Source: Streptomyces odontomachi (GTDB lineage: Bacteria; Actinomycetota; Actinomycetes; Streptomycetales; Streptomycetaceae). From it: a stretch of 64,000 nucleotides of DNA. Positions 1 to 8,274 of this stretch are shown in pieces. The translations under genes and the position numbers were made by a program. Within the stretch, counting starts at the first letter, position 1. Each line of letters opens with the position of its first letter. The stretch spans positions 1 to 64,000 of the forward strand of contig NZ_JAMJWG010000026.1 in NCBI RefSeq assembly GCF_024435355.1, read 5' to 3'. The notes beneath the pieces were generated by a model that did no database searches, had not been told where the DNA came from, and saw only the letters and a list, made by a program, of their open reading frames with translations.

Positions 1-70
1 TTGCGTTTTACGGCGCGGCCTTTGCGTATTCGACGCCGAGTTTCTCTCGTATTCATACGGGCGGCGAGCA

Positions 71-1381
71 CTACAGCAGTCCCGAGGACTTCAGTGACAG
101 ATAGGCGTCTGCCAGATCCGAGGCGAGATCATCGGGAACGGCGTCTACGACCGTCACACCGTGGCGTAGGAGCTGCTCCGCCGTGCGGCGACGCTCCTCC
201 TGGGCCTGCGCAGCCGCTGCGGCCTGGTAGACGGCATCTGTGGTGCCGCGGTCCGCTGCCATGCGGGCGATATGAGGATCGGCGACCGAGGCCACGAGGA
301 CCGTATGGCGTTGGGTGAGCTGGGAGAGCACGGGAAGCAGGCCCTCCTCGACCGGGGCTGCGTCGAGGCTCGTCAGCAGTACGACGAGTGAGCGACGCGA
401 TGCTGAGCCGAGAGCAGTGGCAACAAGGCCCCGGGCGTCGGTCTCGACGAGCGCGGGTTCCACCGTGGCCAGGGCATCGACCATCGCCGGCAGCACATCG
501 CCTGCCCTTCGACCCTGCACGAGGGCTCTGATCCCACGGTCGTAAGCCAGCAGGTCCACCCGGTCACCGGCGCGCGAGGCGAGTGCGCCGAGCAGGAGGG
601 CCGCGTCCATGGCGGCGTCCAGGCGCGGGGCATCCCCGACACGGCCCGCCGACGTACGACCGGTGTCCAGGACGAGCAAGATGCGGCGGTCACGCTCCGG
701 GCGCCACGTGCGGACGGCCACCGTGGACTGACGGGCCGTGGCTCGCCAGTCGATCGAGCGTGTGTCGTCGCCGGGGATGTACTCGCGCAGGCTGTCGAAC
801 TCGGTTCCCTCGCCGCGTGTCAGGACGCTGGTGCGGCCGTCGAGTCCGCGGAGCCGCGCGAGCTTGGACGGCAGGTGCTTGCGGCTGTGGAACGGAGGCA
901 GGACACGTACCGTCCACGGAACCTCGTGGCCCCCCTGGCGGCAGAGCAGACCGAGGGGCCCGTAGGAGCGGATCGTGACACGGGCGGAGTGATGGTCGCC
1001 GCGGCGCGTGGGGCGCAGATGGGTGGTGAGACGGCGACGCTCGCCCGGGGGCACGGTCACGTCGTGTCGGGCGGCGGTGATCTCCGTTCCCGGAGCCCAA
1101 CTGCTGGGCGGCCAGGCGTCCCGGAGCCGTGCCCGCAAGGGGCGACGGGTCGGGTTGGTGAGGGTGAGAGTGGTGGTGGCCGGCTCACCGAGGCGTACGG
1201 CCGTGGCGCCGGAACGGGCGAGACGGAGCAGCCGCACGGGGGCGGCCAGGGTGAAGTCCAAGAGGCACAGGACGACTAGGGGAACGTTGACGGCCAGGAT
1301 GCCCGACCAACTGGGTGCGAGGACGCCAACAAGCAGAGCGGCGAAGGCCGCCAGCAGGGCGGTGCGTCCGGTGAGTGCCAT
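71..1381 (-). CDS. DUF58 family membrane protein
   Basis: DUF58 proteins are membrane-anchored, carry a von Willebrand A-like half and are habitually encoded beside MoxR ATPases; their molecular role is not settled. Two hydrophobic segments lie in residues 8-45, a beta-rich region follows, the family signature REYIPGDDTRSIDWRATAR sits at 199-217, and a vWA-like stretch begins at about 233 (ILLVLDTGRTSAG). Its length of 436 aa is usual for the family. It is the last gene seen of a minus-strand operon led from 6454. The gap to the MoxR gene upstream is filled by an 8-bp repeat array, so translational coupling, tight elsewhere in the operon, is lost here. Family assignment is secure, function is inferred. 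Confidence 0.93.
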   Translation of the reverse strand: MALTGRTALLAAFAALLVGVLAPSWSGILAVNVPLVVLCLLDFTLAAPVRLLRLARSGATAVRLGEPATTTLTLTNPTRRPLRARLRDAWPPSSWAPGTEITAARHDVTVPPGERRRLTTHLRPTRRGDHHSARVTIRSYGPLGLLCRQGGHEVPWTVRVLPPFHSRKHLPSKLARLRGLDGRTSVLTRGEGTEFDSLREYIPGDDTRSIDWRATARQSTVAVRTWRPERDRRILLVLDTGRTSAGRVGDAPRLDAAMDAALLLGALASRAGDRVDLLAYDRGIRALVQGRRAGDVLPAMVDALATVEPALVETDARGLVATALGSASRRSLVVLLTSLDAAPVEEGLLPVLSQLTQRHTVLVASVADPHIARMAADRGTTDAVYQAAAAAQAQEERRRTAEQLLRHGVTVVDAVPDDLASDLADAYLSLKSSGLL

Positions 1382-1393
1382 GGATCCTCTGGC

Positions 1394-1489
1394 GGGTCAG
1401 CGGGTCAGCGGGTCAGCGGGTTGGCGGGTTGGCAGGTCAGCAGGTCAGCAAGTCAGCGGGTTGGCAGGTCAGCAGGTCAGCAAGTCAGC
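1394..1489. repeat. 8-bp tandem repeat array, 12 units
   Basis: Twelve head-to-tail 8-bp units run through here in the variants gggtcagc, gggttggc, aggtcagc and aagtcagc. The last eight units form a 32-bp higher-order block (gggttggc, aggtcagc, aggtcagc, aagtcagc) present twice, at 1426-1457 and 1458-1489. The final unit contains the TCA that is the MoxR stop codon at 1485-1487. The array fills nearly the whole gap between MoxR and the DUF58 start. Confidence 0.95.
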
Positions 1490-2477
1490 GGGGGACCGGG
1501 ACTTGGGCGAGGATCGCGGTGATGACGGAGTCCGCGGTCACGCCTTCCATCTCGGCCTCGGGACGGAGCTGAACGCGATGCCGCAGCGTGGGCAGGGCCA
1601 GCGCTTTCACGTCGTCGGGGATGACGTAGTCGCGGCCGGTCAGCCAGGCCCACGCGCGGGACGTGGAGAGCAGGGCCGTGGCGCCGCGCGGGGAGACGCC
1701 GAGGGTGAGGGACGGTGAGTCGCGGGTGGCCCGACAGATGTCGACGACATAACCGGTGATCTCGGACGAGACGACGGTACGGGAGACAGCCTCGCGCGCC
1801 GCTTCAAGGTGTGCGGAAGTGGCGACGGGGCGCACGCCGGCGGCGCGCAGGTCGCGCGGGTTGAAGCCCTCGGCGTGGCGCTTCACTACGTCGATCTCGT
1901 CCTGGCGGGACGGCAGCGGAACGTTGAGCTTGAGCAGGAAGCGGTCCAGCTGGGCCTCGGGAAGTGGGTACGTGCCCTCGTACTCGACGGGGTTCTGGGT
2001 GGCGGCGACCAGGAACGGCTCGGGAAGCGGACGGGGGGTGCCGTCCACGGTGACCTGGCGTTCTTCCATGGCTTCGAGCAGGGACGACTGGGTTTTCGGC
2101 GGGGTTCGGTTGATCTCGTCCGCGAGCAGCAGGTGGGTGAAGACGGGGCCGGGTTGGAAGGAGAACTCGGCGGTGCGGGCGTCGTAGACGAGGGAGCCGG
2201 TCACGTCGCTCGGCATCAGGTCGGGGGTGAACTGGACGCGTTTGGTGTCGAGCTCGAGGGCGGCGGCCAAGGTCCGAACGAGGAGGGTCTTCGCGACGCC
2301 GGGGACACCTTCGAGGAGGACGTGGCCGCGGCAGAGCAGAGCCACGACGAGGCCGGTGACGGCGGGATCCTGGCCGACCACGGCCTTGGCGATCTCAGCG
2401 CGCAGGGTCTCCAGGGCGGCGCGGGGGTCGCCGGAGTCGGCTGCGGGAGGGGCGTTGTCAGTGGTCGGGTCCATCAT
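1485..2477 (-). CDS. MoxR family AAA+ ATPase
   Basis: A 330-aa MoxR-type AAA+ ATPase, a chaperone-like motor thought to act on vWA-domain partners, here probably the DUF58 product. Visible motifs are Walker A GVPGVAKT, Walker B LLLADEINR, and the sensor region VAATQNPVEYEGTYPLPEAQ. The C-terminal lid carries LGVSPRGA. The start is one of two consecutive ATG codons (2477 or 2474) and overlaps the stop of the DUF4350 gene as ATGATG, so translation is probably coupled. The stop codon lies inside the 8-bp repeat array. An antisense-looking extension of this frame upstream to 3662 overlaps DUF4350 and is not coding. Function of the complex is inferred. Confidence 0.95.
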   Translation of the reverse strand: MMDPTTDNAPPAADSGDPRAALETLRAEIAKAVVGQDPAVTGLVVALLCRGHVLLEGVPGVAKTLLVRTLAAALELDTKRVQFTPDLMPSDVTGSLVYDARTAEFSFQPGPVFTHLLLADEINRTPPKTQSSLLEAMEERQVTVDGTPRPLPEPFLVAATQNPVEYEGTYPLPEAQLDRFLLKLNVPLPSRQDEIDVVKRHAEGFNPRDLRAAGVRPVATSAHLEAAREAVSRTVVSSEITGYVVDICRATRDSPSLTLGVSPRGATALLSTSRAWAWLTGRDYVIPDDVKALALPTLRHRVQLRPEAEMEGVTADSVITAILAQVPVPR

Positions 2478-3853
2478 GAATGGCGTACCTCTCGTTCGAG
2501 AGCGTCGAGGTGGTCGGCGAGGGCGATGAGCGCTGCGTCGTCGTGGGGTGGCGGGCCGAAGAGGAGTGCGTGCAGCTGCCGTTCCCGGCCGTACGGGTGG
2601 TCGGCGGGCCGGTGCGGTGGTTCGGAGGGGGTGCCGTTGGCGGGGGACCGGGCCGCCAGGGCGGGGAGCAGGACTTCGGGGGTGTGCGCCTGGGCGGGCG
2701 GAGTGCCCAGGAGGGGGGCGAGACGGGTGCGGGTGGCAGCGCGCAGGGCTGCGGCGGCGCGGTCCCGGGCGTCTGCTTTGCGGTAGAGGCGGGCGCGGCC
2801 CTCGGCGGCCTCGGATGCGTGGATGACGACGGGGAGGCGTTCGGGGACGAGGGGGCCGAGCCGGCGGGCGCGCCAGGCGGCGGCGAGGGCGACGGCGATG
2901 GTGAGTTGCAGGGCGCCCCAGAGCCACCCGGGCGGGATCAGATCGTAGAAGCTGCGGTGGCCACCGTCGGTGGCCTCCTGGTCGGTGAGTGTGGGGAGGT
3001 ACCAGACCAGATGGGGGCGGGAGCCGAGGAGTTGCAGGGCCAGCGAGGCGTTGCCCTGCTGGTCGAGGCGATCGTTGAGGAGGATGTCGGGCGCGCCGAT
3101 GACGATGGTGTCGCCCGCGTTTCCCCCGGCCGGGACGCGGACGAGGGAGGGCAGGCCGTCGCTGAAGTAGCAGGTGTTGGCGTCGGCCGAGGAAGTGTTG
3201 TAGCGGATGCCACCGGTGTCTGCCGCGCCCGCGCGCCGAGCCGCCGGCCAATCGCAGCCGGGGGCGAGCGTGGAGTCGAGACTGGGGGCAGGGTCCGCGG
3301 TGACTTCGGGCGCGAGCGTGTCGAGGGACGGCTGGCCGGGCGCGACGAGGACGGTGCGGCCACCGGAGCCGGCGGTGGCCGCGTGGAGCAGGTTTTGCTG
3401 ATGGCCGGTCAGCAGGTCGGGGGAGGCCACGAGGAGGGTGGTGTTGGGGCCCGTGGCGGCCCGAGCGGCGGCGGTCGTGGTGACGACGCGGGTGGACACG
3501 CCGTTGTCGGCGAGCAACTCGGCGACGGCGCGGGAGCCGAATGGATCGGCGGAGCGCGGGTCGAGCCGGCCGTGTTGGGCGTCCGAGCGCAGCGCGGCGA
3601 GCACGACCGCCGCGACGAGGAGGACGACGGCGCCGAGCAGCAGCCCCCGGGCGCGGGCCCATACCTGACGAACGGTAGGAGAGACCGAGGTCGGCGTCGG
3701 CCGATGAGAGTCTTCGACCGGTGTGGGGCGGGGCTTTCCTTGCGCCGCCTTCGGCGCGGGCGGCTCATGGGCCGGTGCCGCGGGTGCCTGATGGGCCGGT
3801 GGCTCGGGTGGCTGCGGGTCGGTCGTGCCTGGGGTTCCTGGAGTCTGCGTCAT
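2474..3853 (-). CDS. DUF4350 domain membrane protein
   Basis: A 459-aa protein. Its N-terminal ~65 residues are Pro/Ala-rich and cytoplasmic, then comes a membrane segment (GLLLGAVVLLVAAVVLAAL), then the DUF4350 core starting near DPFGSRAVAELLADNGV. That core resembles the extracytoplasmic part of gliding-motility GldG-like ABC-associated proteins. A second hydrophobic segment lies near LTIAVALAAAWRARRLGP, followed by a cytoplasmic tail. It overlaps DUF4129 upstream by ATGA (3850-3853) and MoxR downstream, so all three are probably translationally coupled. The family is recognised from context and the domain start; its biochemical role is unknown. Confidence 0.88.
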   Translation of the reverse strand: MTQTPGTPGTTDPQPPEPPAHQAPAAPAHEPPAPKAAQGKPRPTPVEDSHRPTPTSVSPTVRQVWARARGLLLGAVVLLVAAVVLAALRSDAQHGRLDPRSADPFGSRAVAELLADNGVSTRVVTTTAAARAATGPNTTLLVASPDLLTGHQQNLLHAATAGSGGRTVLVAPGQPSLDTLAPEVTADPAPSLDSTLAPGCDWPAARRAGAADTGGIRYNTSSADANTCYFSDGLPSLVRVPAGGNAGDTIVIGAPDILLNDRLDQQGNASLALQLLGSRPHLVWYLPTLTDQEATDGGHRSFYDLIPPGWLWGALQLTIAVALAAAWRARRLGPLVPERLPVVIHASEAAEGRARLYRKADARDRAAAALRAATRTRLAPLLGTPPAQAHTPEVLLPALAARSPANGTPSEPPHRPADHPYGRERQLHALLFGPPPHDDAALIALADHLDALEREVRHS

Positions 3854-4917
3854 GGGCGGTCGATGGTGGGGACGCCGGGTGTGGTGACCACGGGTCTGGC
3901 GCGTGCCAGGTCGTCGTCGAGTGCGGACAGGCGGTGGTACGTCTGCGGGTCACCGCTACGGCCGCCATATGTGACGTGGTCGAACTCGCGTGCGGCGGCA
4001 TGCAGTCGATCTTCGTACGCCGGCAGTGCGGCTGCGGCCTGCGCGGCGGCCTCGTCGGCGGTGCGCCCGGGGAGGTGGTCGAGCAGGGCGCGTTCTTCCA
4101 GCGCGCGGACCAGGGCACGCATCCGTTCCTGCATGGCCTGGGTCCAGTGGCCCTGGGTGGCGTGTTCTTCGGCGGCGGCGCGGTGCTCGGCGGCGGTGCG
4201 GGGGCGGTGGTCGAAGAGTGGCGCGGGGGTCGTGGTGGGAGTGCGGTGTGGTGTGCCCAGGCGCCACCAGAGCAGTGCCGCGAGCGCCAGCACGGCGAGC
4301 ACGATGACGAAAAGCCCGAGTCCGCCGCCGGGTGTGGCACCGGATGCTGCGGCGAAGAGGTGCTCCACCCAGTCCCAGACGCGGTTCAGGGCGCGCAGCA
4401 GCAGGCTCGGTTCGTGGTCGTGGTACATCCGCTTGGACAGCTCGTGCTTGGCGGCCGTACGGCCGGGGTCACGCGGGACGGTCACCGGCGGTCCGTCGCC
4501 GCCTTGTGACAGCAGACCTGTCGGGGAGAGCCGGAGGTGCGGGCGGCCCGCCGGGAAGAGTCCGCCTGCCGATGACAGCCCACCCCGCGGTGCTGGTGGG
4601 TCGGTGGAGGGCAGTGGGCCCGTCGGGGACAGCGGTCCCGTCGGTGACAGTAGGGACGTCGCTGACCGTGCCTGCGTCGGGAGCGGCCGGGGCGCCGGTG
4701 TCGGTGGCCCGGACGGGGCCAGCCGGTCGGCGAGGAAGACCAGTCGTGGACGTGGCGGCGTCCCGGTGCGCGGCGGAAGGGGCACCGGCGGCAGACCGGT
4801 GCGGGCCAGTGCGCCGGAGCCCGGCACGGCATCCTCCCCCGGCGCTGCGGCCGGGCCACCGGGGATGCCCGAGCCGGTGAGCAGTGCCGCCGTGAGCGGT
4901 CCCGCCGCGTCGGACAC
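3850..4917 (-). CDS. DUF4129 domain-containing membrane protein
   Basis: A 355-aa protein. A long Pro/Gly/Ser-rich N-terminal region of about 150 residues contains an SPTGPL repeat and is followed by the conserved DPGRTAAKHELSKRMYHD segment. One strong membrane helix (LFVIVLAVLALAALLWW) lies near 215. The cytoplasmic DUF4129 region follows, with HWTQAMQERMRALVRALEE and the ending FDHVTYGGR. DUF4129 proteins usually sit beside transglutaminase, MoxR or DUF58 genes, as here. The start is 4 nt after the stop of the upstream membrane-protein gene, and the stop overlaps DUF4350. The repeat-rich N-terminus is likely lineage-specific. Confidence 0.88.
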   Translation of the reverse strand: MSDAAGPLTAALLTGSGIPGGPAAAPGEDAVPGSGALARTGLPPVPLPPRTGTPPRPRLVFLADRLAPSGPPTPAPRPLPTQARSATSLLSPTGPLSPTGPLPSTDPPAPRGGLSSAGGLFPAGRPHLRLSPTGLLSQGGDGPPVTVPRDPGRTAAKHELSKRMYHDHEPSLLLRALNRVWDWVEHLFAAASGATPGGGLGLFVIVLAVLALAALLWWRLGTPHRTPTTTPAPLFDHRPRTAAEHRAAAEEHATQGHWTQAMQERMRALVRALEERALLDHLPGRTADEAAAQAAAALPAYEDRLHAAAREFDHVTYGGRSGDPQTYHRLSALDDDLARARPVVTTPGVPTIDRP

Positions 4918-4921
4918 GGCC

Positions 4922-6454
4922 TCAGCCTCCGGGTACGGGGCCCGGCGCTTCGGAGCCGTAGCCCTGGAGGCCGGCAGCCCGGGCGAGTTCCAGGTCGAGC
5001 GCCTCGCGGCGGATGCGCTGGTCGATGTAGAGGAGCACGGCGACCCCGGCCGTGATCGGAATGGTGATCATGGAGCCGATCACCGATCCGAGGCCGCTGA
5101 TGATCAGGTACGACCAGCCGTGGCTGCCGGTGCTGCCGAGCAGGCCACCTGCTGTGTCGCCGCTGACCGCGCCCGCGATGAGGGAAAAGGGAATGAGGAT
5201 GATCGACGAGACGATGTTGGCGATGATCGTGGCCAGCAACTGAATGCCGAAAACGCGCCACCAGGAACCCTTGACCAGCTTGGCGGAGCGGCTCAGGGAC
5301 TTCACCACGCTCTGCTTCTCCAGCATCAGCGCCGGCGACGCGAGCGCGAAGCGGATCGCCAGCCACAGTCCCACGATCACCCCGGCGAGCCCGCCGAGCA
5401 TGGCGAGCGCGAGCGCTCCCCGTCCCAGCCCGGCCACGGAGAGCAGGAGGCCGGGCAGGGTGCCGACCACGACGACGGCTATGACCAGCAGCGGAAGCAG
5501 CAGTGTGAGCCCGAACAGGCGGGGCACCTGGGGTCGCGCGTCGCGCCACGCCTCGGAGACCGTCACCGCCTTGCCGAGCACGGCACGGCTGGTCACGGTC
5601 GTCAGCAGCGCCGTGGCGATGATCAGACCGAGCAGGCTGACGATCAGGATCACGCCCGAGCTGATCAGGGCGTTGCGCATCGCGTGGCCGATTTCGCCGA
5701 GGGTTGCGCTCTGGTCGTTGAGGGCGGCCGTGTCCACGGTGTCGTTGAGCACAAAGCCCTGAAGCAGGACGAGTACGACCTGGATCAGCACGGCCACGGA
5801 CAGCGAGATGCCGAGGACCGTCCGCCAGTACGTGCGCATCGTCGAGACGGCGCCGTCGAGGATCTCGCCGACGCCGAGCGGGCGCAGCGGAATGACACCG
5901 GGCTTGGCCGCCGGTGGACGGCCCTGCCAGCCGCTGCCCCAGCCGGGAGGGGGGCCGCCGGGACCGCCGGGACCGGCGGGGCCTTGACCGCCGCCCCAGC
6001 CGGGGCCGGGTCCGCCGGGACCCGTCGGGCCCTGGCCTCCCCAGCCCGGGCCGGGCGGAGGCGGGGGCGGGTCGCTGGGGCGCGGTGTGCCGGGTGTGCC
6101 AGGTGTAGCCCAGGAGCCGGGCGGGGGCTGGTCCTTCGCCCACTTAGCGGCCGGACCTGCGGGGGCGGTGGAGGTGGCGGAGTCGGCTGCGGTGCCGTCG
6201 CCGGGTGCGGTGGCGGCGGCCGTGTTGGGGGACGTGTCGGTGGACGTCTCTTCGCCAGCGGCGGCCGACACTTCCTTGCGCTGTGCGCCCTGCTGTTCTT
6301 CGTGGGGCGTTTGCGGGGTCTGGCCGGTCGTGTCAGGGCGATCGTCCGGTGCCGTCGGTCCCGGGCCGTCAAAGGAGCCGGGCCGACCGTCGGGAGTGCC
6401 GGGTCGGTCGGAGGGGGCAGATCCGGGCGAGGCCCAGCCCGGAGTGTCGTTCAT
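4922..6454 (-). CDS. Polytopic membrane protein, glycerophosphodiester phosphodiesterase membrane-domain type
   Basis: A 510-aa protein. The first ~200 residues are disordered and Pro/Gly/Trp-rich (GPGWGG-type repeats). The membrane part then begins PLRPLGVGEILDGAVSTMR, the typical opening of the GDPD membrane-domain group, and has about six hydrophobic helices. I see no GDPD catalytic domain, so only the membrane half is present and no enzymatic role should be assumed. The start at 6454 is preceded by GGAG with good spacing; an in-frame start at 6529 is possible but its extra residues look non-coding. It is the first gene of the operon down to 71 and is divergent from mtnA. Confidence 0.85.
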   Translation of the reverse strand: MNDTPGWASPGSAPSDRPGTPDGRPGSFDGPGPTAPDDRPDTTGQTPQTPHEEQQGAQRKEVSAAAGEETSTDTSPNTAAATAPGDGTAADSATSTAPAGPAAKWAKDQPPPGSWATPGTPGTPRPSDPPPPPPGPGWGGQGPTGPGGPGPGWGGGQGPAGPGGPGGPPPGWGSGWQGRPPAAKPGVIPLRPLGVGEILDGAVSTMRTYWRTVLGISLSVAVLIQVVLVLLQGFVLNDTVDTAALNDQSATLGEIGHAMRNALISSGVILIVSLLGLIIATALLTTVTSRAVLGKAVTVSEAWRDARPQVPRLFGLTLLLPLLVIAVVVVGTLPGLLLSVAGLGRGALALAMLGGLAGVIVGLWLAIRFALASPALMLEKQSVVKSLSRSAKLVKGSWWRVFGIQLLATIIANIVSSIILIPFSLIAGAVSGDTAGGLLGSTGSHGWSYLIISGLGSVIGSMITIPITAGVAVLLYIDQRIRREALDLELARAAGLQGYGSEAPGPVPGG

Positions 6455-6612
6455 CTTCGCTCCTTCGCGGTGCCCGTCCGCGGTTGCGGCGGCAGGTTGG
6501 GGGCCATCGTGCCATGGGACATGCGCCATGGGACCGGGCGGAGTGCGCAGACCGGACAGCCGGGGCCTCGGCCACCTTCAATTGGTAGGTGGTCACCGGG
6601 CAGACTGGGGCG
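6455..6612. promoter_or_regulatory. Divergent promoter region, membrane operon / mtnA
   Basis: 158 bp between two divergent genes. An imperfect dyad CCACCT (6572-6577) with AGGTGG (6587-6592), 9 bp apart, lies just upstream of mtnA. A short direct repeat of CCATGGGAC occurs near 6510-6534. Promoter elements are inferred from position only. Confidence 0.4.
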
Positions 6613-7887
6613 ATGGCTGATCAGTACGCGCGACCCTCCCAGGGCCAGGCCCCAGGCTCGGCCGACAGACCCGCCAGTACGCCGCTGATCCCGGTGATCC
6701 GCTGGGAAGAACCCCCCGAAGGTCCCGTCGTGGTCCTGCTCGACCAGACCAGGCTGCCGAGCCAGGAAGTCGAGCTGGTCTGCACCGATGCACCGGCCTT
6801 GGTGCGGGCCATCCGGACCCTCGCGGTCCGCGGCGCCCCCGTGCTGGGGATCGCCGGCGCCTACGGGGTGGCGCTGGCGGCCGCCCGGGGCTTTGACGTG
6901 GACGAGGCCGCCGATGCGCTCGCAGGAGCGCGTCCCACCGCTGTGAACCTCGCCCGAGGTGTGCGCGTGGCACAGGCGGCGTACCAGAAGGCGCTGGCGG
7001 ACGGCGGTGACCTGGCACGGGCCGCCGCGGCGGCGCTGGACGCGGCCCGCACGCTGCACCGGCAGGACGCTGAGGCCAGCAGCCGGATGGCCCAGCACGG
7101 TCTGGCACTGCTGGAGGAGCTGGTGCCCGGCGGTGGCCACCGCATCCTCACGCACTGCAACACCGGGGCGCTGGTCTCCGGTGGCGAGGGCACGGCGTTC
7201 GCCGTGGCCCTGGCGGCCCACCGGGCCGGCCAGCTGCGCAAGCTGTGGGTGGACGAGACCCGCCCCCTGCTCCAGGGCTCGCGGCTCACCGCGTACGAGG
7301 CGGCGCGGAACGACATGCCGTACACCGTCCTGACGGACAACGCGGCCGGAGCGCTGCTCGCGTCGGGTGAGGTGGACGCGGTGCTGATCGGGGCCGACCG
7401 CATCGCAGCCGACGGCTCCGTGGCGAACAAGGTGGGCAGCTATCCGCTCGCGGTGCTCGCCAGGTACCACCACGTTCCGTTCATCGTGGTCGCGCCGGTG
7501 ACGACGGTGGACCTGGACACGCCGGACGGTGCCGGGATCGAGGTGGAGCAGCGCGCCGCACATGAAGTGACGGAGATCGCCCTCCCGCCGGCCTTGGCGG
7601 CCGTCGCAGCGGTGACGCCAGGGGCGAAGGGCGCAGCCGATGGGGCGAGTGTGCCAGGAGTCGGCGGAGTGGAGACCGGGGGCGCAGAGGCCGGCGGCGA
7701 GATTCCGGCGGCCACCATGGGCATTGCGCTCGCTCCGCCCGGAGCGCAGGCGTTCAACCCGGCGTTCGACGTCACGCCCCCGGAGCTGGTGACCGCGATC
7801 GTCACGGAAGAGGGCGCCGCGTCGCCCGTGACGGCCCAGGCGCTGGCCGAGCTGTGCGCCGGACCACGCCAGGCCGCGGTGGGGTGA
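6613..7887 (+). CDS. mtnA: S-methyl-5-thioribose-1-phosphate isomerase
   Basis: MtnA converts methylthioribose-1-phosphate to methylthioribulose-1-phosphate in the cytoplasmic methionine salvage pathway. The eIF2B-like fold is clear: ALVRAIRTLAVRGAPVLGIA near the N-terminus, THCNTGAL with the catalytic Cys in the middle, and GADRIAADGSVANKVGSY with the catalytic Asp. At 424 aa it is longer than most bacterial MtnA because a Gly/Ala-rich segment (about residues 330-380) is inserted between EVTEIALPPAL and FNPAFDVTPPELVTAI. I chose the ATG at 6613 (MADQYARPSQ); in-frame starts at 6589 add eight residues. No other salvage genes are adjacent. Confidence 0.95.
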   Translation: MADQYARPSQGQAPGSADRPASTPLIPVIRWEEPPEGPVVVLLDQTRLPSQEVELVCTDAPALVRAIRTLAVRGAPVLGIAGAYGVALAAARGFDVDEAADALAGARPTAVNLARGVRVAQAAYQKALADGGDLARAAAAALDAARTLHRQDAEASSRMAQHGLALLEELVPGGGHRILTHCNTGALVSGGEGTAFAVALAAHRAGQLRKLWVDETRPLLQGSRLTAYEAARNDMPYTVLTDNAAGALLASGEVDAVLIGADRIAADGSVANKVGSYPLAVLARYHHVPFIVVAPVTTVDLDTPDGAGIEVEQRAAHEVTEIALPPALAAVAAVTPGAKGAADGASVPGVGGVETGGAEAGGEIPAATMGIALAPPGAQAFNPAFDVTPPELVTAIVTEEGAASPVTAQALAELCAGPRQAAVG

Positions 7888-8061
7888 CCCGGTCGAGGTG
7901 CGGGGCCTGGCACGGGTGAGCTGACCGAGCGGTGGTGCAGGTGGCGGGACGCCGGGGCCGGCCCGGGCCGCGCCGACGGAGCCGCACGCGGCGGACACAC
8001 CGGTCAGGTCCCGTCAGACCCTGACCGGCTCCAACCGGCACCAACTGGCACCAACCGGGCC

Positions 8062-8107
8062 CGACCGGGCTTGATCGCGCTCCTCAAGGCCCGATCAAGC
8101 CCGGTCG
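8062..8107. terminator. 16-bp perfect hairpin, bidirectional terminator
   Basis: The left arm CGACCGGGCTTGATCG (8062-8077) and right arm CGATCAAGCCCGGTCG (8092-8107) are perfectly complementary, with a 14-nt loop. There is no U-tract, as is common in streptomycetes. It lies between the convergent mtnA and SDR genes, so it can serve both. Confidence 0.8.
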
Positions 8108-8134
8108 CCCGTCGTGCCTCCGCCACCCGCCACC

Positions 8135-8242
8135 CGCTACCCGCGTGCCGCTACCCGCGTGCCGCTACCCGCGTGCCGCTACCCGCGTGCCGCTACCCGC
8201 GTGCCGCTACCCGCGTGCCGCTACCCGCGTGCCGCTACCCGC
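8135..8242. repeat. 14-bp tandem repeat array, about 7.7 units
   Basis: The unit cgctacccgcgtgc is repeated without mismatch from 8135, with unit starts at 8135, 8149, 8163, 8177, 8191, 8205, 8219 and a partial at 8233. The unit length is not a multiple of three, so all three frames read the same 14-residue repeat; this argues against a coding role. Confidence 0.95.
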
Positions 8243-8274
8243 CACCCGGCGGCCGGCCCGTCCCCGGCTGATCG

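Larger units (their letters stand above)
7888..8274. other. Convergent intergenic region with terminator and repeat array
   Basis: 387 bp between mtnA (plus) and the SDR gene (minus). It holds degenerate AACCGGC/ACTGGC-type short repeats (about 8005-8060), a perfect 16-bp hairpin (8062-8107) and a 14-bp tandem array (8135-8242). The open frames across it translate the repeat and are not genes. Confidence 0.8.

Noticed and set aside
2480..6688. 1402-codon open frame on the plus strand
   Set aside because: It is antisense to the coupled DUF4350/DUF4129/membrane operon, is low-complexity Gly/Arg/Ala, and exists because GC-rich third positions remove stops from the opposite strand.
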